NCBI GenBank assembly: GCA_036676195.1
Contig: JAKFDK010000053.1
Coordinates: forward strand, 1 to 64,000
Length of the DNA: 64,000 bases
Direction of reading: 5' to 3'
DNA from: JAKFDK01 sp036676195
GTDB taxonomy: Bacteria; Bacillota; Sulfobacillia; Symbiobacteriales; ZC4RG38
Positions 51,679-62,052 of this stretch are shown here, one piece after another. The number at the start of each line of letters is the position of its first letter. Position 1 is the stretch's first letter. The notes under the pieces were generated by a model. It did no database searches. It saw only the letters and a program-made list of their open reading frames with translations, and had not been told where the DNA came from. The position numbers and the translations under genes are program-made.

Positions 51679-52490
51679 GTTGGGGCAAGGAACGAGCTAA
51701 GAGTCTTTTGGTTTCAACTGTTGGTGAAGCTGCTGCCGAACGATTAGCCGATATGTACGACCAGGGTATTGGCAGGGTGGAAACGTGGGCGAACCCAGTG
51801 GGTCGGGCGTCGATGAGGCGCCTACGTAACCTTAAGGATCGTTATCAGGGAAAACGCTGCTTCATTATAGGGAATGGACCTAGCTTGCGGGATATGGACC
51901 TTTCAGTTCTTCGCGATGAATACACTTTCGGGCTCAACCGCATCTACCTCATGTTTGAAAAACTGGGGTTTTCCACGACTTTCTTTGTATCGGTGAATCA
52001 GTATGTTATCGAACAGTGTGCAGATGAAATTCAGGCGCTGTCATGCACCAAATTCCTTAGTTGGAGGGCGCGTAAGGCTGTGCGACTCTCCGACGGCATT
52101 ACCTTTATCCGCCCTGCCCGTGGACCTCGGTTCAGCAAGGAGCCGACCATTCATGGGGTATGGGAGGGCGCCACGGTTACGTATGTCGCTATGCAATTGG
52201 CCTACTACCTTGGGTTCTCAAAAGTGATTCTTATTGGTGTAGACCATGCCTTCTCGACGTCTGGTCCAGCTCACAAGCTAGTGGAGTCCACCGATGATGA
52301 TCCTAATCACTTCGACCCCGCTTACTTCGGCAAGGGGTTCAAGTGGCAATTGCCTGATCTGGAGACGTCTGAGATTGCTTATCGCCTAGCTAAAGTGGAG
52401 TATGACGAAGCGGGCCGTATTATTGTGGATGCGACAGTGGGTGGTAAGCTCCACGTCTTCCCTAAGGTAGACTTCGAGACATTGTTTTAG
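51675..52490 (+). CDS. DUF115 (MptE/Maf-like) protein, candidate CMP-dependent glycosyltransferase
   Basis: The 271-residue protein has CFIIGNGPSLRDMDLSVL at about residues 57-74, followed by YTFGLNRIYLMFEKLGF. This closely resembles the nucleotide-binding start of GT42 sialyltransferases such as CstII (GNGPSLKEIDY then RCNQFYF), and the DUF115 domain of Maf proteins that modify flagellin with nonulosonic acids. The pterin-pyrophosphokinase name often attached to the family fits the context poorly. A later segment, GFSKVILIGVDHAFS, is also typical. Being translationally coupled to the SDR and downstream of a CMP-transferase, it is a good candidate to transfer the CMP-linked residue. Confidence 0.78.
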   Translation: MSWGKERAKSLLVSTVGEAAAERLADMYDQGIGRVETWANPVGRASMRRLRNLKDRYQGKRCFIIGNGPSLRDMDLSVLRDEYTFGLNRIYLMFEKLGFSTTFFVSVNQYVIEQCADEIQALSCTKFLSWRARKAVRLSDGITFIRPARGPRFSKEPTIHGVWEGATVTYVAMQLAYYLGFSKVILIGVDHAFSTSGPAHKLVESTDDDPNHFDPAYFGKGFKWQLPDLETSEIAYRLAKVEYDEAGRIIVDATVGGKLHVFPKVDFETLF

Positions 52491-52508
52491 GGAGATCAGG
52501 AGAGGAGC

Positions 52509-53413
52509 ATGCTTCTTCGAGGAATGAAGGCAGAGCGAATAATCCGGAGTCTCAACCGCTGGTGTCTATATTGACCCCTTTCTATAACCAGGGGCGGTTC
52601 TTGCGGCACTGCATCACCTCGGTGGCAAGCCAGTCCTACCGTCCAATAGAACGCATCATTTGCGACGGTGGTTCGAATGACGAAACCCTTCAGGTTTTGA
52701 AGGCGGCTCCAGAACAGGTCCGGTGGGTCAGTGAATCGGACACCGGGGGCGGTCTGACGCATTGAACAAAGCGTTACGGATGAGTGAGGGAGATATCATC
52801 GGCTGGATTAACAGTGCTCTGTTTTCCACCGACATCGTAGAGACCGTAGTCAAGGTGTTTAACGCACATCCCGATATCTCCGTTGTTTACGGGCATGCTG
52901 TAATTACCTCTGCAAATGGTTTAATACTGCGGCATCGTGTGTCACAGTGGCTGGAGCACGGGCATTATAGCAGTTACGCTAGCCCACTTACGCAGTCAGC
53001 GGTGTTCCTGCGTCGGAGTTCCTGTCTCGTCATCTGGTACCTTCTTACTCGAGGAACTCCCACGTAACTATGGATTTTGAGCTATGGATACGACTTGATA
53101 CCCAAGGGGCAAGTTCAAGTGGATCGATCGAGTGCTGGCGGTGGACCGAGATCATGACGAACGCAAGGTGCGTACACTAAGCGAGTTATGGGACCGAGAG
53201 AATGCCGTGTTGGATCAATCCTATGGGATTAAGTTCCGTACTATACCTTTGGACCGCTTAAGGAAGTTTGGTCACCGTTTGTAGGGGCTCTCGGATGTCC
53301 TGAAGTGGGAGACGCGGTACATCCCGGCATTTCCGAGGAGGGTTGACTCTCGCATCATGAGATTGGCTCGCCAGTTGCTCCTGCCGCACCAGTGGCAACG
53401 TTGGTTCGCTTAA
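52509..53413 (+). pseudogene. Decayed glycosyltransferase family 2 gene
   Basis: Pieces of one GT2 protein appear in different frames. They are SILTPFYNQGRFLRHCI and IICDGGSNDETL (52562 onward); DALNKALRMSEGDIIGWINS (after a shift near 52755); TMDFELWIRL (near 53069); and a tail, KFKWIDRVLAVDRDHDE, ending at about 53413. At least three frameshifts and an internal stop are needed to join them. An AGGAG and ATG at 52509 mark the old start. The remaining 105 bases before the wzy-like gene hold nothing clear apart from a TTGACA near 53456. Confidence 0.8.
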
Positions 53414-53518
53414 TTCGGGCGCATTGGGACTGACTAATAATAAGATGGTGATCCTTGACAGCGCGCCTCTGAAAAAACAGGGAGTTAAGGGAACCACTTA
53501 TCTAAATGAGTACAAGGG

Positions 53519-55075
53519 TTGGTGATCTTAGTCGTGAGTCGGGGGGGCATGGCCCAACCTAATGAGTGGCGGATATGGAGAATTTTAATTATGCTGGTGA
53601 GCGGTGTGCTAATCGGTAGCTTAGCTGCATTCTTGCCGGTCGGGATTGGAGCCGCCGGAGGTATAGTAGTGGTTGTCTCCATTTATATTGCCAGAAGGGG
53701 CCAGAGACATGCCTTTACATTAGACAGTACCCAGGAGTCTCCGCTATCGGAGAGGATGGTCCTTTGGACAGTCCGGGGGTTTCTTGTCTTGTCAGCTGCT
53801 TGGATTCAAACGAAGGGGATTACGTCTCTTCTATTAATGATGATGGCTGTGGTAGTTCTTTGGGTACAACCCCACCAGCGGTCAGTCATGACTAAACCGC
53901 CGTGGACCGTATGGGCCCTGATACTTTGCAGCATTGGTGCTTGGCTTGTAGGATGGGGCTCGACGGGTACGCTTAGTCTACTGTTCTTAGTAGCCTTTCT
54001 ATTCAATGTGGCTGCAGTTTTCATGTTGGGGTTCAGCTTGGTTCGCTTGCCAGTAACCAACATGTGGAGATTGCTGACTGCCGTACTGGATTCATTGGCC
54101 TTCTATTTAGTGGTGAGCGTACTCCTGTATTATGGGTTTGGTATAGCGTCTCCATCTGATTCATCACGGATCGGTATGCCGCCGTCTTCACTATCTTGGC
54201 TTGGATCCAGGGTTACATTTCCCCTGTCCATAGGGATTACGACACCACCGGCTCTTGCCGCAATTTATTTCTCCGGCCTCTTTCCCGTGCTCCGTGCTGG
54301 TCAGTATTGGTATCTGATTGGTTCGGTTGCGGCGGGGGTAGTCTTGATCGCTTCGAACGGACGTATGGCGCTTGTCATAGTTGCCCTAATAGGGGGGGTG
54401 GCTTATTTCGCACCTCGTCGTTTGGTCAAGTGGACGCCAGCGTTGGTGACAACCTTTCTGACGCTCCCACTTTGGTGGCCCCTGGCACGGATTTTACTAG
54501 TGCCAATATTGGAGTTTTTTGCAAAAGCACTTCCCTACTTAGATAGAGGTTCACCTGACCAGTTCGCAACGCTACAGGAAAGGACGTTCATTTGGGAGGC
54601 CGTTTGGAATGTCGTAGCCAACATGCCGGTTGCCCGTTGGCTGATCGGTTATGGGGCGGATGGGCAGAGACCGTCTGGCATGGCAGAGGCATACTCCTTC
54701 TTGTTCCGTTTCTTGGAGGATCCATTATCTGGACATGCACACAACTCCTTGTTGCAACAGTTCACAGATACGGGGTTAGTCGGCACCCTTGTGTGGATCT
54801 CAGTCTTAGTTGGAATAGCGATCCGTCTTGTCAAATTGCACCGGCGCACCACTGACAAAGCCGAACAACTCGTGATAGCCAGTATGTGTGCAATGCTGGT
54901 TGCATTGGCGGGCACTGCGGCTTCCGAGCCAAGCTTGGCCTCCGGGAATCCAAGGGAAGGTTTTTGGTTGATGCTCGTAATGGCGTCCGTGGTGTGTGCG
55001 TGGTCTGAAAACAACCGATGGGTATCTCGAAAGGTCAGTGAATCCCGGTCTAAAGATAAAGAATCAACAAATTGA
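53519..55075 (+). CDS. O-antigen polymerase/ligase-like membrane protein (Wzy candidate)
   Basis: The 518-residue protein has about 11-13 hydrophobic helices. It carries the family hallmark near the C-terminus: a long extracytoplasmic loop (GYGADGQRPSGMAEAYS), then GHAHNSLLQQFTDTGLVGTL, the HxHN segment of the Wzy_C/WaaL family. With Wzx and Wzz-type proteins in the same locus it most likely polymerises the repeat units. The start is uncertain: TTG 53519 gives the full frame, and GTG or ATG codons lie a few residues later. The gene is visibly AT-richer than the left part of the window. Confidence 0.8.
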   Translation: MVILVVSRGGMAQPNEWRIWRILIMLVSGVLIGSLAAFLPVGIGAAGGIVVVVSIYIARRGQRHAFTLDSTQESPLSERMVLWTVRGFLVLSAAWIQTKGITSLLLMMMAVVVLWVQPHQRSVMTKPPWTVWALILCSIGAWLVGWGSTGTLSLLFLVAFLFNVAAVFMLGFSLVRLPVTNMWRLLTAVLDSLAFYLVVSVLLYYGFGIASPSDSSRIGMPPSSLSWLGSRVTFPLSIGITTPPALAAIYFSGLFPVLRAGQYWYLIGSVAAGVVLIASNGRMALVIVALIGGVAYFAPRRLVKWTPALVTTFLTLPLWWPLARILLVPILEFFAKALPYLDRGSPDQFATLQERTFIWEAVWNVVANMPVARWLIGYGADGQRPSGMAEAYSFLFRFLEDPLSGHAHNSLLQQFTDTGLVGTLVWISVLVGIAIRLVKLHRRTTDKAEQLVIASMCAMLVALAGTAASEPSLASGNPREGFWLMLVMASVVCAWSENNRWVSRKVSESRSKDKESTN

Positions 55076-56025
55076 ACAATTTAATACTAGTACTAGTACC
55101 AGTATTACGCGTTAATTCTGTAAAATTGGTCGTTGAAGCGCAGATCGACGTGGGACACGGGAACCACAGGTCATGCAGATGCCGGTCCAGGTCCCCAAAA
55201 CTGCTGGATCATGCGCCGGACCTCACTGAACGGGTGAGGGTTGGCGGGTACGTCACCAAGCCAGCACCCCATGTCTTCGTCCACGGCTAGCACATAGCGT
55301 AGGGACCGCGCAGCCAGGTCACGTAACCCGCGACGACCGGACAGACCGCGAGGATGGGCCGTCGAATTTCGCTTTGCCCCCGGCTGTTTGCCAGGCGTGC
55401 CCCCTGCGGGAACAGCGCCTGGGCAAGCGAGACAAGGGTCGGCCGGTCAAATTGCACCGGCACGAGACTATCCTACGTCAGGCACGGGACGGCCAGAAGA
55501 CAGCGGAGTTCAAGGCATGGAATCGCAGCACACGGCTAACGAGCAAACGCAGAGTTGAAACGCCATGGGTTACGCCAAGCACGTTACATAGGTCTGGAGA
55601 AACTGGATCTGCAGGCCCGTGGAGAGCACTGGCGTTGAACATGAAGCGACTGTTTTAGCGGATCGAACGGAGCCTGAGCTTGGCACGCGACTTTCCGCCG
55701 CTTATCCAGGATAACAGTCCGAAAACTGCCACCACGATAGGGGCTGACGAACATGCGACTCGCTGGCACTGTCACTTTGATCCAAAAGCTTCCTTGAACG
55801 GGCGATAGAAGTGTCCCAAACGGCCTCAATGAACTGCATTCCTAGTTTCCTGTGTTTAGGCTGGGCATCTCGAATGCAAACGCCACCAGCCTCGTTAGTT
55901 TACGTAAGGCGCAGCCATGGATTACCTCACACAGAAACCAGCTGCCACTAAGTGCGAGGCGGTGGTAACGTGTCAATCTTTGGTATAGACTCATTTTTGT
56001 AGGAGATAAAGGGTGAAAGCTCTAC
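55076..56025. other. Long gene-poor, eroded stretch
   Basis: About 950 bases without an intact gene. An insertion-sequence remnant lies at 55374-55658. On the minus strand, about 55178-55327 can be read for some 50 residues (including LRYVLAVDEDMGCWLGDV) but I could not assign it. The 55660-56000 part shows nothing recognisable. Confidence 0.6.
55374..55658 (+). pseudogene. Remnant of an IS1182-like transposase
   Basis: The 94-codon frame contains CQACPLREQRLGKRDKGRPV, HRHETILRQARDGQKTAEFK and a C-terminal NMKRLF. These match the pattern of the Cys-containing C-terminal part of IS1182-type DDE transposases (C..CPLR..C, then E.LQ.AR..Q.T.EFK, then N..R). The middle Arg/Glu-rich region is frameshifted and the N-terminal catalytic part is absent. 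Confidence 0.6.
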
Positions 56026-57243
56026 ATGAAATCCAGTCACGCGTGCCTGAACCTTTTGTATTTATCTCCGTACATGGACGAGAAGATTGCTGCCATAAGA
56101 AATAATGAGCGCTACATCGTCCCCTCCGCCAACAATAAGGTTTTGGGGCTGGCAGGAGCACTTGCTAAACGTGGACACAAGGTGAGACTAGTTTCGCCAG
56201 GGTGGGTGAGAGGGAAGAGCGGTAGGTTTTTTTCCAAAGTATCAGAGACTACCCGGTCAGGCTTGGAAGTTGTCTACGCCGCAGCGTTGGATTTGCCGGG
56301 GCTCAACATCTTGGTCGCAATAGGGGAGATGTGCAAGACCGTCCGGCGACTCCACGCTCAGAACCCGATTGATGTGATCATTTTCTATAATTACAGGCCC
56401 GAATTGGCGGTGCCAGCCCTATATGCAAAGCGGATCCTGGGAATTCCCATAGTCCTAGAGTACGAGGACGGCTACTTCGCTGAGCGGGAAATCAATCCGC
56501 TAATGCGGTACTTCATCAATTTGGTCGAACGGCTGACTGCACCATGGCTTGATGGAGCATTTCTAGTAACAAGCCTCTTAAGAAGGCGTGTCCTCACGGA
56601 CAACTACTTTGTCTGTCGTGGTTTTCTTAATAAAGACCTTTTGGATCTATCTAAAGGCGATGATAAGATTGATCGCCCTGTTCTTATGTATAGCGGGCGA
56701 TTCGATGCAGAACGCGGTGTACATGTCTTTCTGGAAGCCCTGGAAAGGCTTGATATTGATGTCAGGGTGGTTATCACAGGGTACGGGCCTGATCGAGATA
56801 TGGTGCATGCTCGGTGTGAACAGCTTCGCCGTCAGAGGTGCCTGAATATCGAGATTCACGATTATGTTGAAATTCAGCAGTTATACCGGATGCTTAAAGC
56901 GGCGGACGTCCTCGTGAATCCACAATTGCAAAGTAGTTTTTTTAGCCGAGCGTCCTTCCCGTCAAAAATATTTGAGTACATCTCAGCTGGTGCGCTTATC
57001 GTATCTTCAAATGTATCAGATATTAACGAGTTTGCAGATAACCGGATTGTTGTCTATAGCGAAGACACTCCTGATACCTTGGCAAAGGCACTAACAAAGG
57101 TGTTAACAGAACCCGAGCGTTATCGTTCGTATGTTGAGAACATGACAGAGTACGCCCTCAGGAACTGGAGCGATGAGGCCATGTCCGAACAAATTGACAG
57201 GGTGGTCCGGCGAGCGGTGGCAGGCCAGCGAGTAACCTCTTGA
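56026..57243 (+). CDS. Glycosyltransferase family 4
   Basis: This 405-residue GT-B enzyme has an N-terminal acceptor domain (NLLYLSPYMDEKIAAIRNNE; GALAKRGHKVRLVSPGW) and a family 4 donor domain: LMYSGRFDAERGVHVFLEAL, VVITGYGPDRDMV, LKAADVLVNPQLQ and SFPSKIFEYISAGALIVSSN, ending in the E-x7-E region. No membrane helices are clear. A weak GGTGAAAG precedes the ATG. It opens the right-hand gene group after the eroded stretch, in AT-rich DNA that suggests later acquisition. Donor and acceptor are unknown. Confidence 0.87.
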   Translation: MKSSHACLNLLYLSPYMDEKIAAIRNNERYIVPSANNKVLGLAGALAKRGHKVRLVSPGWVRGKSGRFFSKVSETTRSGLEVVYAAALDLPGLNILVAIGEMCKTVRRLHAQNPIDVIIFYNYRPELAVPALYAKRILGIPIVLEYEDGYFAEREINPLMRYFINLVERLTAPWLDGAFLVTSLLRRRVLTDNYFVCRGFLNKDLLDLSKGDDKIDRPVLMYSGRFDAERGVHVFLEALERLDIDVRVVITGYGPDRDMVHARCEQLRRQRCLNIEIHDYVEIQQLYRMLKAADVLVNPQLQSSFFSRASFPSKIFEYISAGALIVSSNVSDINEFADNRIVVYSEDTPDTLAKALTKVLTEPERYRSYVENMTEYALRNWSDEAMSEQIDRVVRRAVAGQRVTS

Positions 57244-57268
57244 GACCCCTAGGAGGGAGAGTTTCTGG

Positions 57269-58348
57269 ATGAAGATTCTGGTCAATGCCACGGCGCTGAA
57301 TGCACGCGGTGGGTTCTCAGTTGCTAAGTCTTTCTTGGAGGACATATACGCCGGTGATTTCTTAGCATCCCACGGCTGTTCGATTCGGGTCTTGGTATCC
57401 AATCCTAAGCTGGTTGCTTATCGCTCCGAATATAGCGATGTAGAGGTTAAGGCTCTGCCAAAGCGTAGTCTTATGCACAAGTGGTGGTTTGAACGTCATT
57501 TTCTACCTAAGCTCATCGAAACTGAGGAGTTTGATGCTTATCTCTCGCTTCAGAACTTGGGTCTAGGGCGATTGCAAGTCCCCCAGTTTGTCCTGGTCCA
57601 CCAGCCCATCCCATTCGCTGACCTGGAGCGGCATGAGATCGAGTGGAAGAACTATGTCAAATACAAGGTGATGCTGGACTGGATGTATCGACGCTACGCT
57701 CAGTACTGGGACGGGGTGTTCGTGCAAACAAATTGGATGAAGGAAGCCTTTATCGGAAAGTTTGGATGTGAAGGCAGAGTACATGTGATTCGCCCGGCGG
57801 TGAGTGACATCACTCGCCACCGAGAGCGGCTGCCGGAAGAGGTCTCTCGCCACCTGCGATTTGATGGTCGTATCCTATTATATCCCACTAGTGTCGACAG
57901 GTACAAAAACTTCGCTCGCTTGGCGGAAGCCACGGAAGTATACAACCGGACGGCGGACTGCAAGGTGCGACTATTGCTAACCATCCCGGGGGAGAGTACG
58001 GAGCACGTTAAGTACGTCGGGAAGGTCCCGTACGAGTGCATGTATTCTTTATACAGTCAGGCTCATGGCCTGATTTTCCCCTCGTTGGTTGAAACACTTG
58101 GGTTACCTTTGTTGGAAGCTCTTCAGGTTGGTGTGCCCGTCTTGGCGGCAGACTTGCCTTACGCGCATGAGGTGTGTGGAGCTGCCGGTGACTATTTTGA
58201 CCCTAGAAGTACCTCCTCCATGTGTGAGGCCATTGAACGTTTTGTTACTCGCAAATCTCCACGGGGTAATCACGGGAACCTGGGGGGTGAAAACTACCGG
58301 AGTTACCTTCAACACATCCTGGCTACTCTAGCCAGAAGAATTTCTTGA
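57269..58348 (+). CDS. Glycosyltransferase family 4 (family 1 domain)
   Basis: The 359-residue enzyme starts MKILVNATALNARGGFSVAK. The central part carries VQTNWMKEAFIGKFG and VHVIRPAVSDI, and the donor domain has ILLYPTSVDRYKNFARLAEA, LIFPSLVETLGLPLLEALQV and GVPVLAADLPYAHEVCGAAG. The E-x7-E pair is thus conserved. AGGAGGGAG precedes the ATG, 25 bases after the previous glycosyltransferase. It is probably another assembly transferase of the repeat unit. Confidence 0.88.
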   Translation: MKILVNATALNARGGFSVAKSFLEDIYAGDFLASHGCSIRVLVSNPKLVAYRSEYSDVEVKALPKRSLMHKWWFERHFLPKLIETEEFDAYLSLQNLGLGRLQVPQFVLVHQPIPFADLERHEIEWKNYVKYKVMLDWMYRRYAQYWDGVFVQTNWMKEAFIGKFGCEGRVHVIRPAVSDITRHRERLPEEVSRHLRFDGRILLYPTSVDRYKNFARLAEATEVYNRTADCKVRLLLTIPGESTEHVKYVGKVPYECMYSLYSQAHGLIFPSLVETLGLPLLEALQVGVPVLAADLPYAHEVCGAAGDYFDPRSTSSMCEAIERFVTRKSPRGNHGNLGGENYRSYLQHILATLARRIS

Positions 58349-58405
58349 TCGTCCAAAGGCAGCCTTCTGACTTATAGCTTACTCGGTCTACGAAGGAGTG
58401 ACGGG

Positions 58406-58981
58406 ATGATTGATCTCTCACGAGTTGCTAATAGGGGGTACAATCCTGGCCGACCCAAGTGGTTCATTGCACTCTGGTATTTCGTGGACTTGCTTTTAGT
58501 ACGTAATCCATTTATCGTCTTCTCTGGCTTCAAGGCGTTCATTTTAAGACTATTCGGGGCGAAAATCGGCCGGAATGTCCTTCTGCACCCAGGTGTTCAG
58601 GTCAAGTTTCCATGGAATCTGGAGATTGGGGACAACTGTTGGATCGGTGAGCGAGTTTGGATCCATAACCAGGGCAGAGTAGTCATCGGTTCGAATACGG
58701 TCATTTCCCAGGAGTCTTTTATCTCAACGGGTTCCCATGACACGCTAAAGACAATGGATTTGGTCATTAGACCAGTAATTGTTGGTGATGGAGTGTGGTT
58801 AACAACAAGATGCATCGTCAAGCCCGGAGTAACAATTGGTCATAAGACTATTGTCACCCCCGCCAGCGTGGTGCACAAGTCTTTACCGGAGAACGGTATA
58901 TTCGGCGGAAATCCTGTTCAACTCATTAAACAACGGTTCCCTGATCCAGAAACAGTTGATGATTCACTGCCAGACCAATAG
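58406..58981 (+). CDS. WcaF-like sugar O-acetyltransferase
   Basis: The 191-residue protein has a hydrophobic N-terminal segment (about 20-50) and then hexapeptide repeats of a left-handed beta-helix: GAKIGRNVLLHPGVQV, LEIGDNCWIGERVWIHNQGR, VVIGSNTVISQESFI, and the catalytic-type His in STGSHDT. The last repeats read IVGDGVWLTTRCIVKPGVTI and the C-terminus FGGNPVQLIKQR. It matches the WcaF group that acetylates colanic acid. AAGGAG precedes the ATG. It likely acetylates a fucose or other residue of the polymer. Confidence 0.88.
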   Translation: MIDLSRVANRGYNPGRPKWFIALWYFVDLLLVRNPFIVFSGFKAFILRLFGAKIGRNVLLHPGVQVKFPWNLEIGDNCWIGERVWIHNQGRVVIGSNTVISQESFISTGSHDTLKTMDLVIRPVIVGDGVWLTTRCIVKPGVTIGHKTIVTPASVVHKSLPENGIFGGNPVQLIKQRFPDPETVDDSLPDQ

Positions 58982-59030
58982 GCTGTCTTGATTATTGCTG
59001 AACAGCACATTGTGGAGGTCGATTGACTTA

Positions 59031-60076
<1,046 letters not shown>

Positions 60077-60077
<1 letters not shown>

Positions 60078-61015
60078 TGGAAAAAAACGCACGGATTTTT
60101 GTTGCAGGACACCGGGGTCTGGTCGGCTCGGGTATCGTGCGGGCCTTGAGCAGGCAGGACTACACGAACCTGCTTTTGCGGACCCGGCAGGAGCTGGATT
60201 TGACGGATAAGAAGGCCGTGGATGAGTTCTTCCAGACAGAGCGGCCCGAGTATGTCTTCCTGGCGGCAGCCAAGGTCGGCGGGATTCTCGCCAACAACAC
60301 GTACCCGGCTGATTTTATCCGGGATAACATGGCCATTCAGTTAAACGTGATTGATGCCGCCTATCGTACAGGGGTGAAGAAGCTACTGTTCCTGGGCAGT
60401 TCCTGCATCTACCCGAAGCTCTGCCCCCAGCCCATGAAGGAGGAATACCTCCTGACCGGGGAACTGGAGTCCACGAATGAGCCGTATGCCATCGCCAAAA
60501 TTGTCGGCATCAAGATGTGCCAGTCCTACAACCGCCAGTACGGGACGAACTACATCAGTGTCATGCCGACAAACCTGTACGGCCCTGGGGACAATTTCGA
60601 TCCCGTCAACAGCCATGTGCTGCCGGCGCTCATTCGGAAGTTCCACGAAGCGAAGGTTGCAAGCGCTCCGTCTGTGACCATCTGGGGCACGGGCGGCCCC
60701 CGGCGTGAGTTCCTGCATGTCGACGATCTCGCCGATGCCTGCACCTTCCTGATGAACAACTATGAAGGCCATGAGATCGTCAACATTGGGGTCGGCGAGG
60801 ACCAGACTATCCGGGAACTGGCCGAACTCGTCCAGGACTTGGTCGGATACGAGGGCGATTTGGTGTTCGACACGTCCAAGCCCGACGGGACGCCGCGCAA
60901 GCTGATGGACGTGAGCCGCATCACCGCTATGGGCTGGAAGGCCCGTATTTCCCTGCGAGACGGTATCAAACAGACGTACCGGTGGTACCTAGACCATCTG
61001 CAGGCCCTGCGCTAG
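60077..61015 (+). CDS. fcl: GDP-L-fucose synthase
   Basis: Fcl (WcaG) epimerises and reduces the Gmd product to GDP-L-fucose. The 312-residue protein has the NADP-binding VAGHRGLVGSGIVRAL, KVGGILANNTYPADFIRDNM, GSSCIYPKLCPQPMKEEYLL, the catalytic Tyr in NEPYAIAKIVGIKMC and PTNLYGPGDNFDP. It starts in the gmd stop codon (TAATG) and ends the plus-strand gene series of the locus, ahead of a terminator. Confidence 0.95.
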
Positions 61016-61183
61016 TACTCGCTCTCCTCAATCGTGCGGTTGATCAAAGGCGATTATGACAGACTGTCGCTTCTGGGAGAGTTCTGGCGGCGGTGCGGCT
61101 ACTTCCTGGAGGGACTCCATATGTGACCTTGCCCGGTCAGGAAGGACAGGCCTAGATTACCCGGTTGATGGAGCAGTTGCGTC

Positions 61184-61234
61184 GGCAGCCACCGGCTAGA
61201 CTTGCCGGGATCCCGGTAGCCGCCGTTTCTTTTT
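61184..61234 (+). terminator. Terminator after gmd-fcl, in a gene-free gap
   Basis: GGCAGCCACCGG (61184-61195) pairs with CCGGTAGCCGCC (61213-61224) with two mismatches, followed by GTTTCTTTTT. The surrounding gap (61016-61385) has no intact gene. A frame from about 61030 reads VRLIKGDYDRLSLLGEFWRR and may be the tail of a lost gene; the stretch 61240-61385 shows nothing. Confidence 0.7.
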
Positions 61235-61385
61235 GGCGGCAGGCCGGAGCAAGACCGCAGCGGAGTCCACGTTGGCGGTAGTTAAGTCCGCCACCCCCTG
61301 GCATGCATGGATCTGCCTTGAAGTAAGCTTGTAACGGGAACGAGTGCCACCAGGCCCCCTGAACCGGCGCTTTACCGAGTGGCTT

Positions 61386-61976
61386 CTACCCAGGTTCATC
61401 CAACAGGGTTACAATCGATCGCCGGGTGGCCAGCACGTCGCCGCTGTGTAGGATCGCCCGTATCCCCAGCGCCATGGCAGCCGCTACGTACTCGGGCACG
61501 TCATCGACATAGGCCACTGCCTCCCCGGGCAGCCTAAGGCGGTCAAGTATATGGTAAAACGCCTGGGGCTCAGGCTTACGACAGCTGGCTTCGCAAGACA
61601 TCACGATCGGATCAAACCCTGCCAACACCCCCATGCTTCGCATGAGCCGTACATGAGACGCCTGCGTATTGGACAGGACGGCTGTGCGCAGTCCCAGTGC
61701 TCGAAGTTCCGCAGCCAGCAACAGCATGGCAGGGATCGGGCGAAAATGGGCCAGCCAGCAAGAATCAAATGCATCGGCGGGCACCGATCTGCCCGCCAGT
61801 TTTGCCCATAGCAGCTCCTCGGTCTCTTCTCCCCGCTGCAGGGCGGGGATTTTGCTTGAATAGTGCTCCGGCAGGACGTGAGGACCCAGTCGACTTGTGA
61901 CTTCCTGTCGATACGCTTCTTCACCCAGGGTCAACAACACGCCGCCGACATCGAAGATAATGGCCTTGATCCCCAA
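61386..61976 (-). CDS. HAD-superfamily hydrolase (subfamily IA)
   Basis: The 196-residue protein has motif I IIFDVGGVLLTLG (nucleophile Asp followed by Val-Gly instead of the usual D-x-D), motif II VLSNTQASH, motif III Lys in CRKPEPQAF, and motif IV VAYVDDVPEYV. The Gly after the nucleophile occurs in many subfamily IA proteins. It starts with TTG after GAGGGA and is convergent with fcl. Substrate unknown; a sugar phosphate would fit the setting. Confidence 0.85.
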   Translation of the reverse strand: MGIKAIIFDVGGVLLTLGEEAYRQEVTSRLGPHVLPEHYSSKIPALQRGEETEELLWAKLAGRSVPADAFDSCWLAHFRPIPAMLLLAAELRALGLRTAVLSNTQASHVRLMRSMGVLAGFDPIVMSCEASCRKPEPQAFYHILDRLRLPGEAVAYVDDVPEYVAAAMALGIRAILHSGDVLATRRSIVTLLDEPG

Positions 61977-62018
61977 CCGCCTGATCCCTCGTTTCTAATG
62001 CCGCCCACGTATATTTGA

Positions 62019-62042
62019 CAGCCCCTCATGGCTGAGGGGCTG
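62019..62042 (-). terminator. 10-bp hairpin after manA
   Basis: CAGCCCCTCA (62019-62028) pairs perfectly with TGAGGGGCTG (62033-62042) around a four-base loop, 11 bases beyond the manA stop on the minus strand. The following bases (TCAAATATAC) are only weakly U-rich. Confidence 0.6.
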
Positions 62043-62052
62043 CACGAAGATG

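Noticed and set aside
55584..55829. Minus-strand frame of 81 codons in the eroded stretch
   Set aside because: No start signal or family resemblance, and it overlaps the transposase remnant; left as unassigned.
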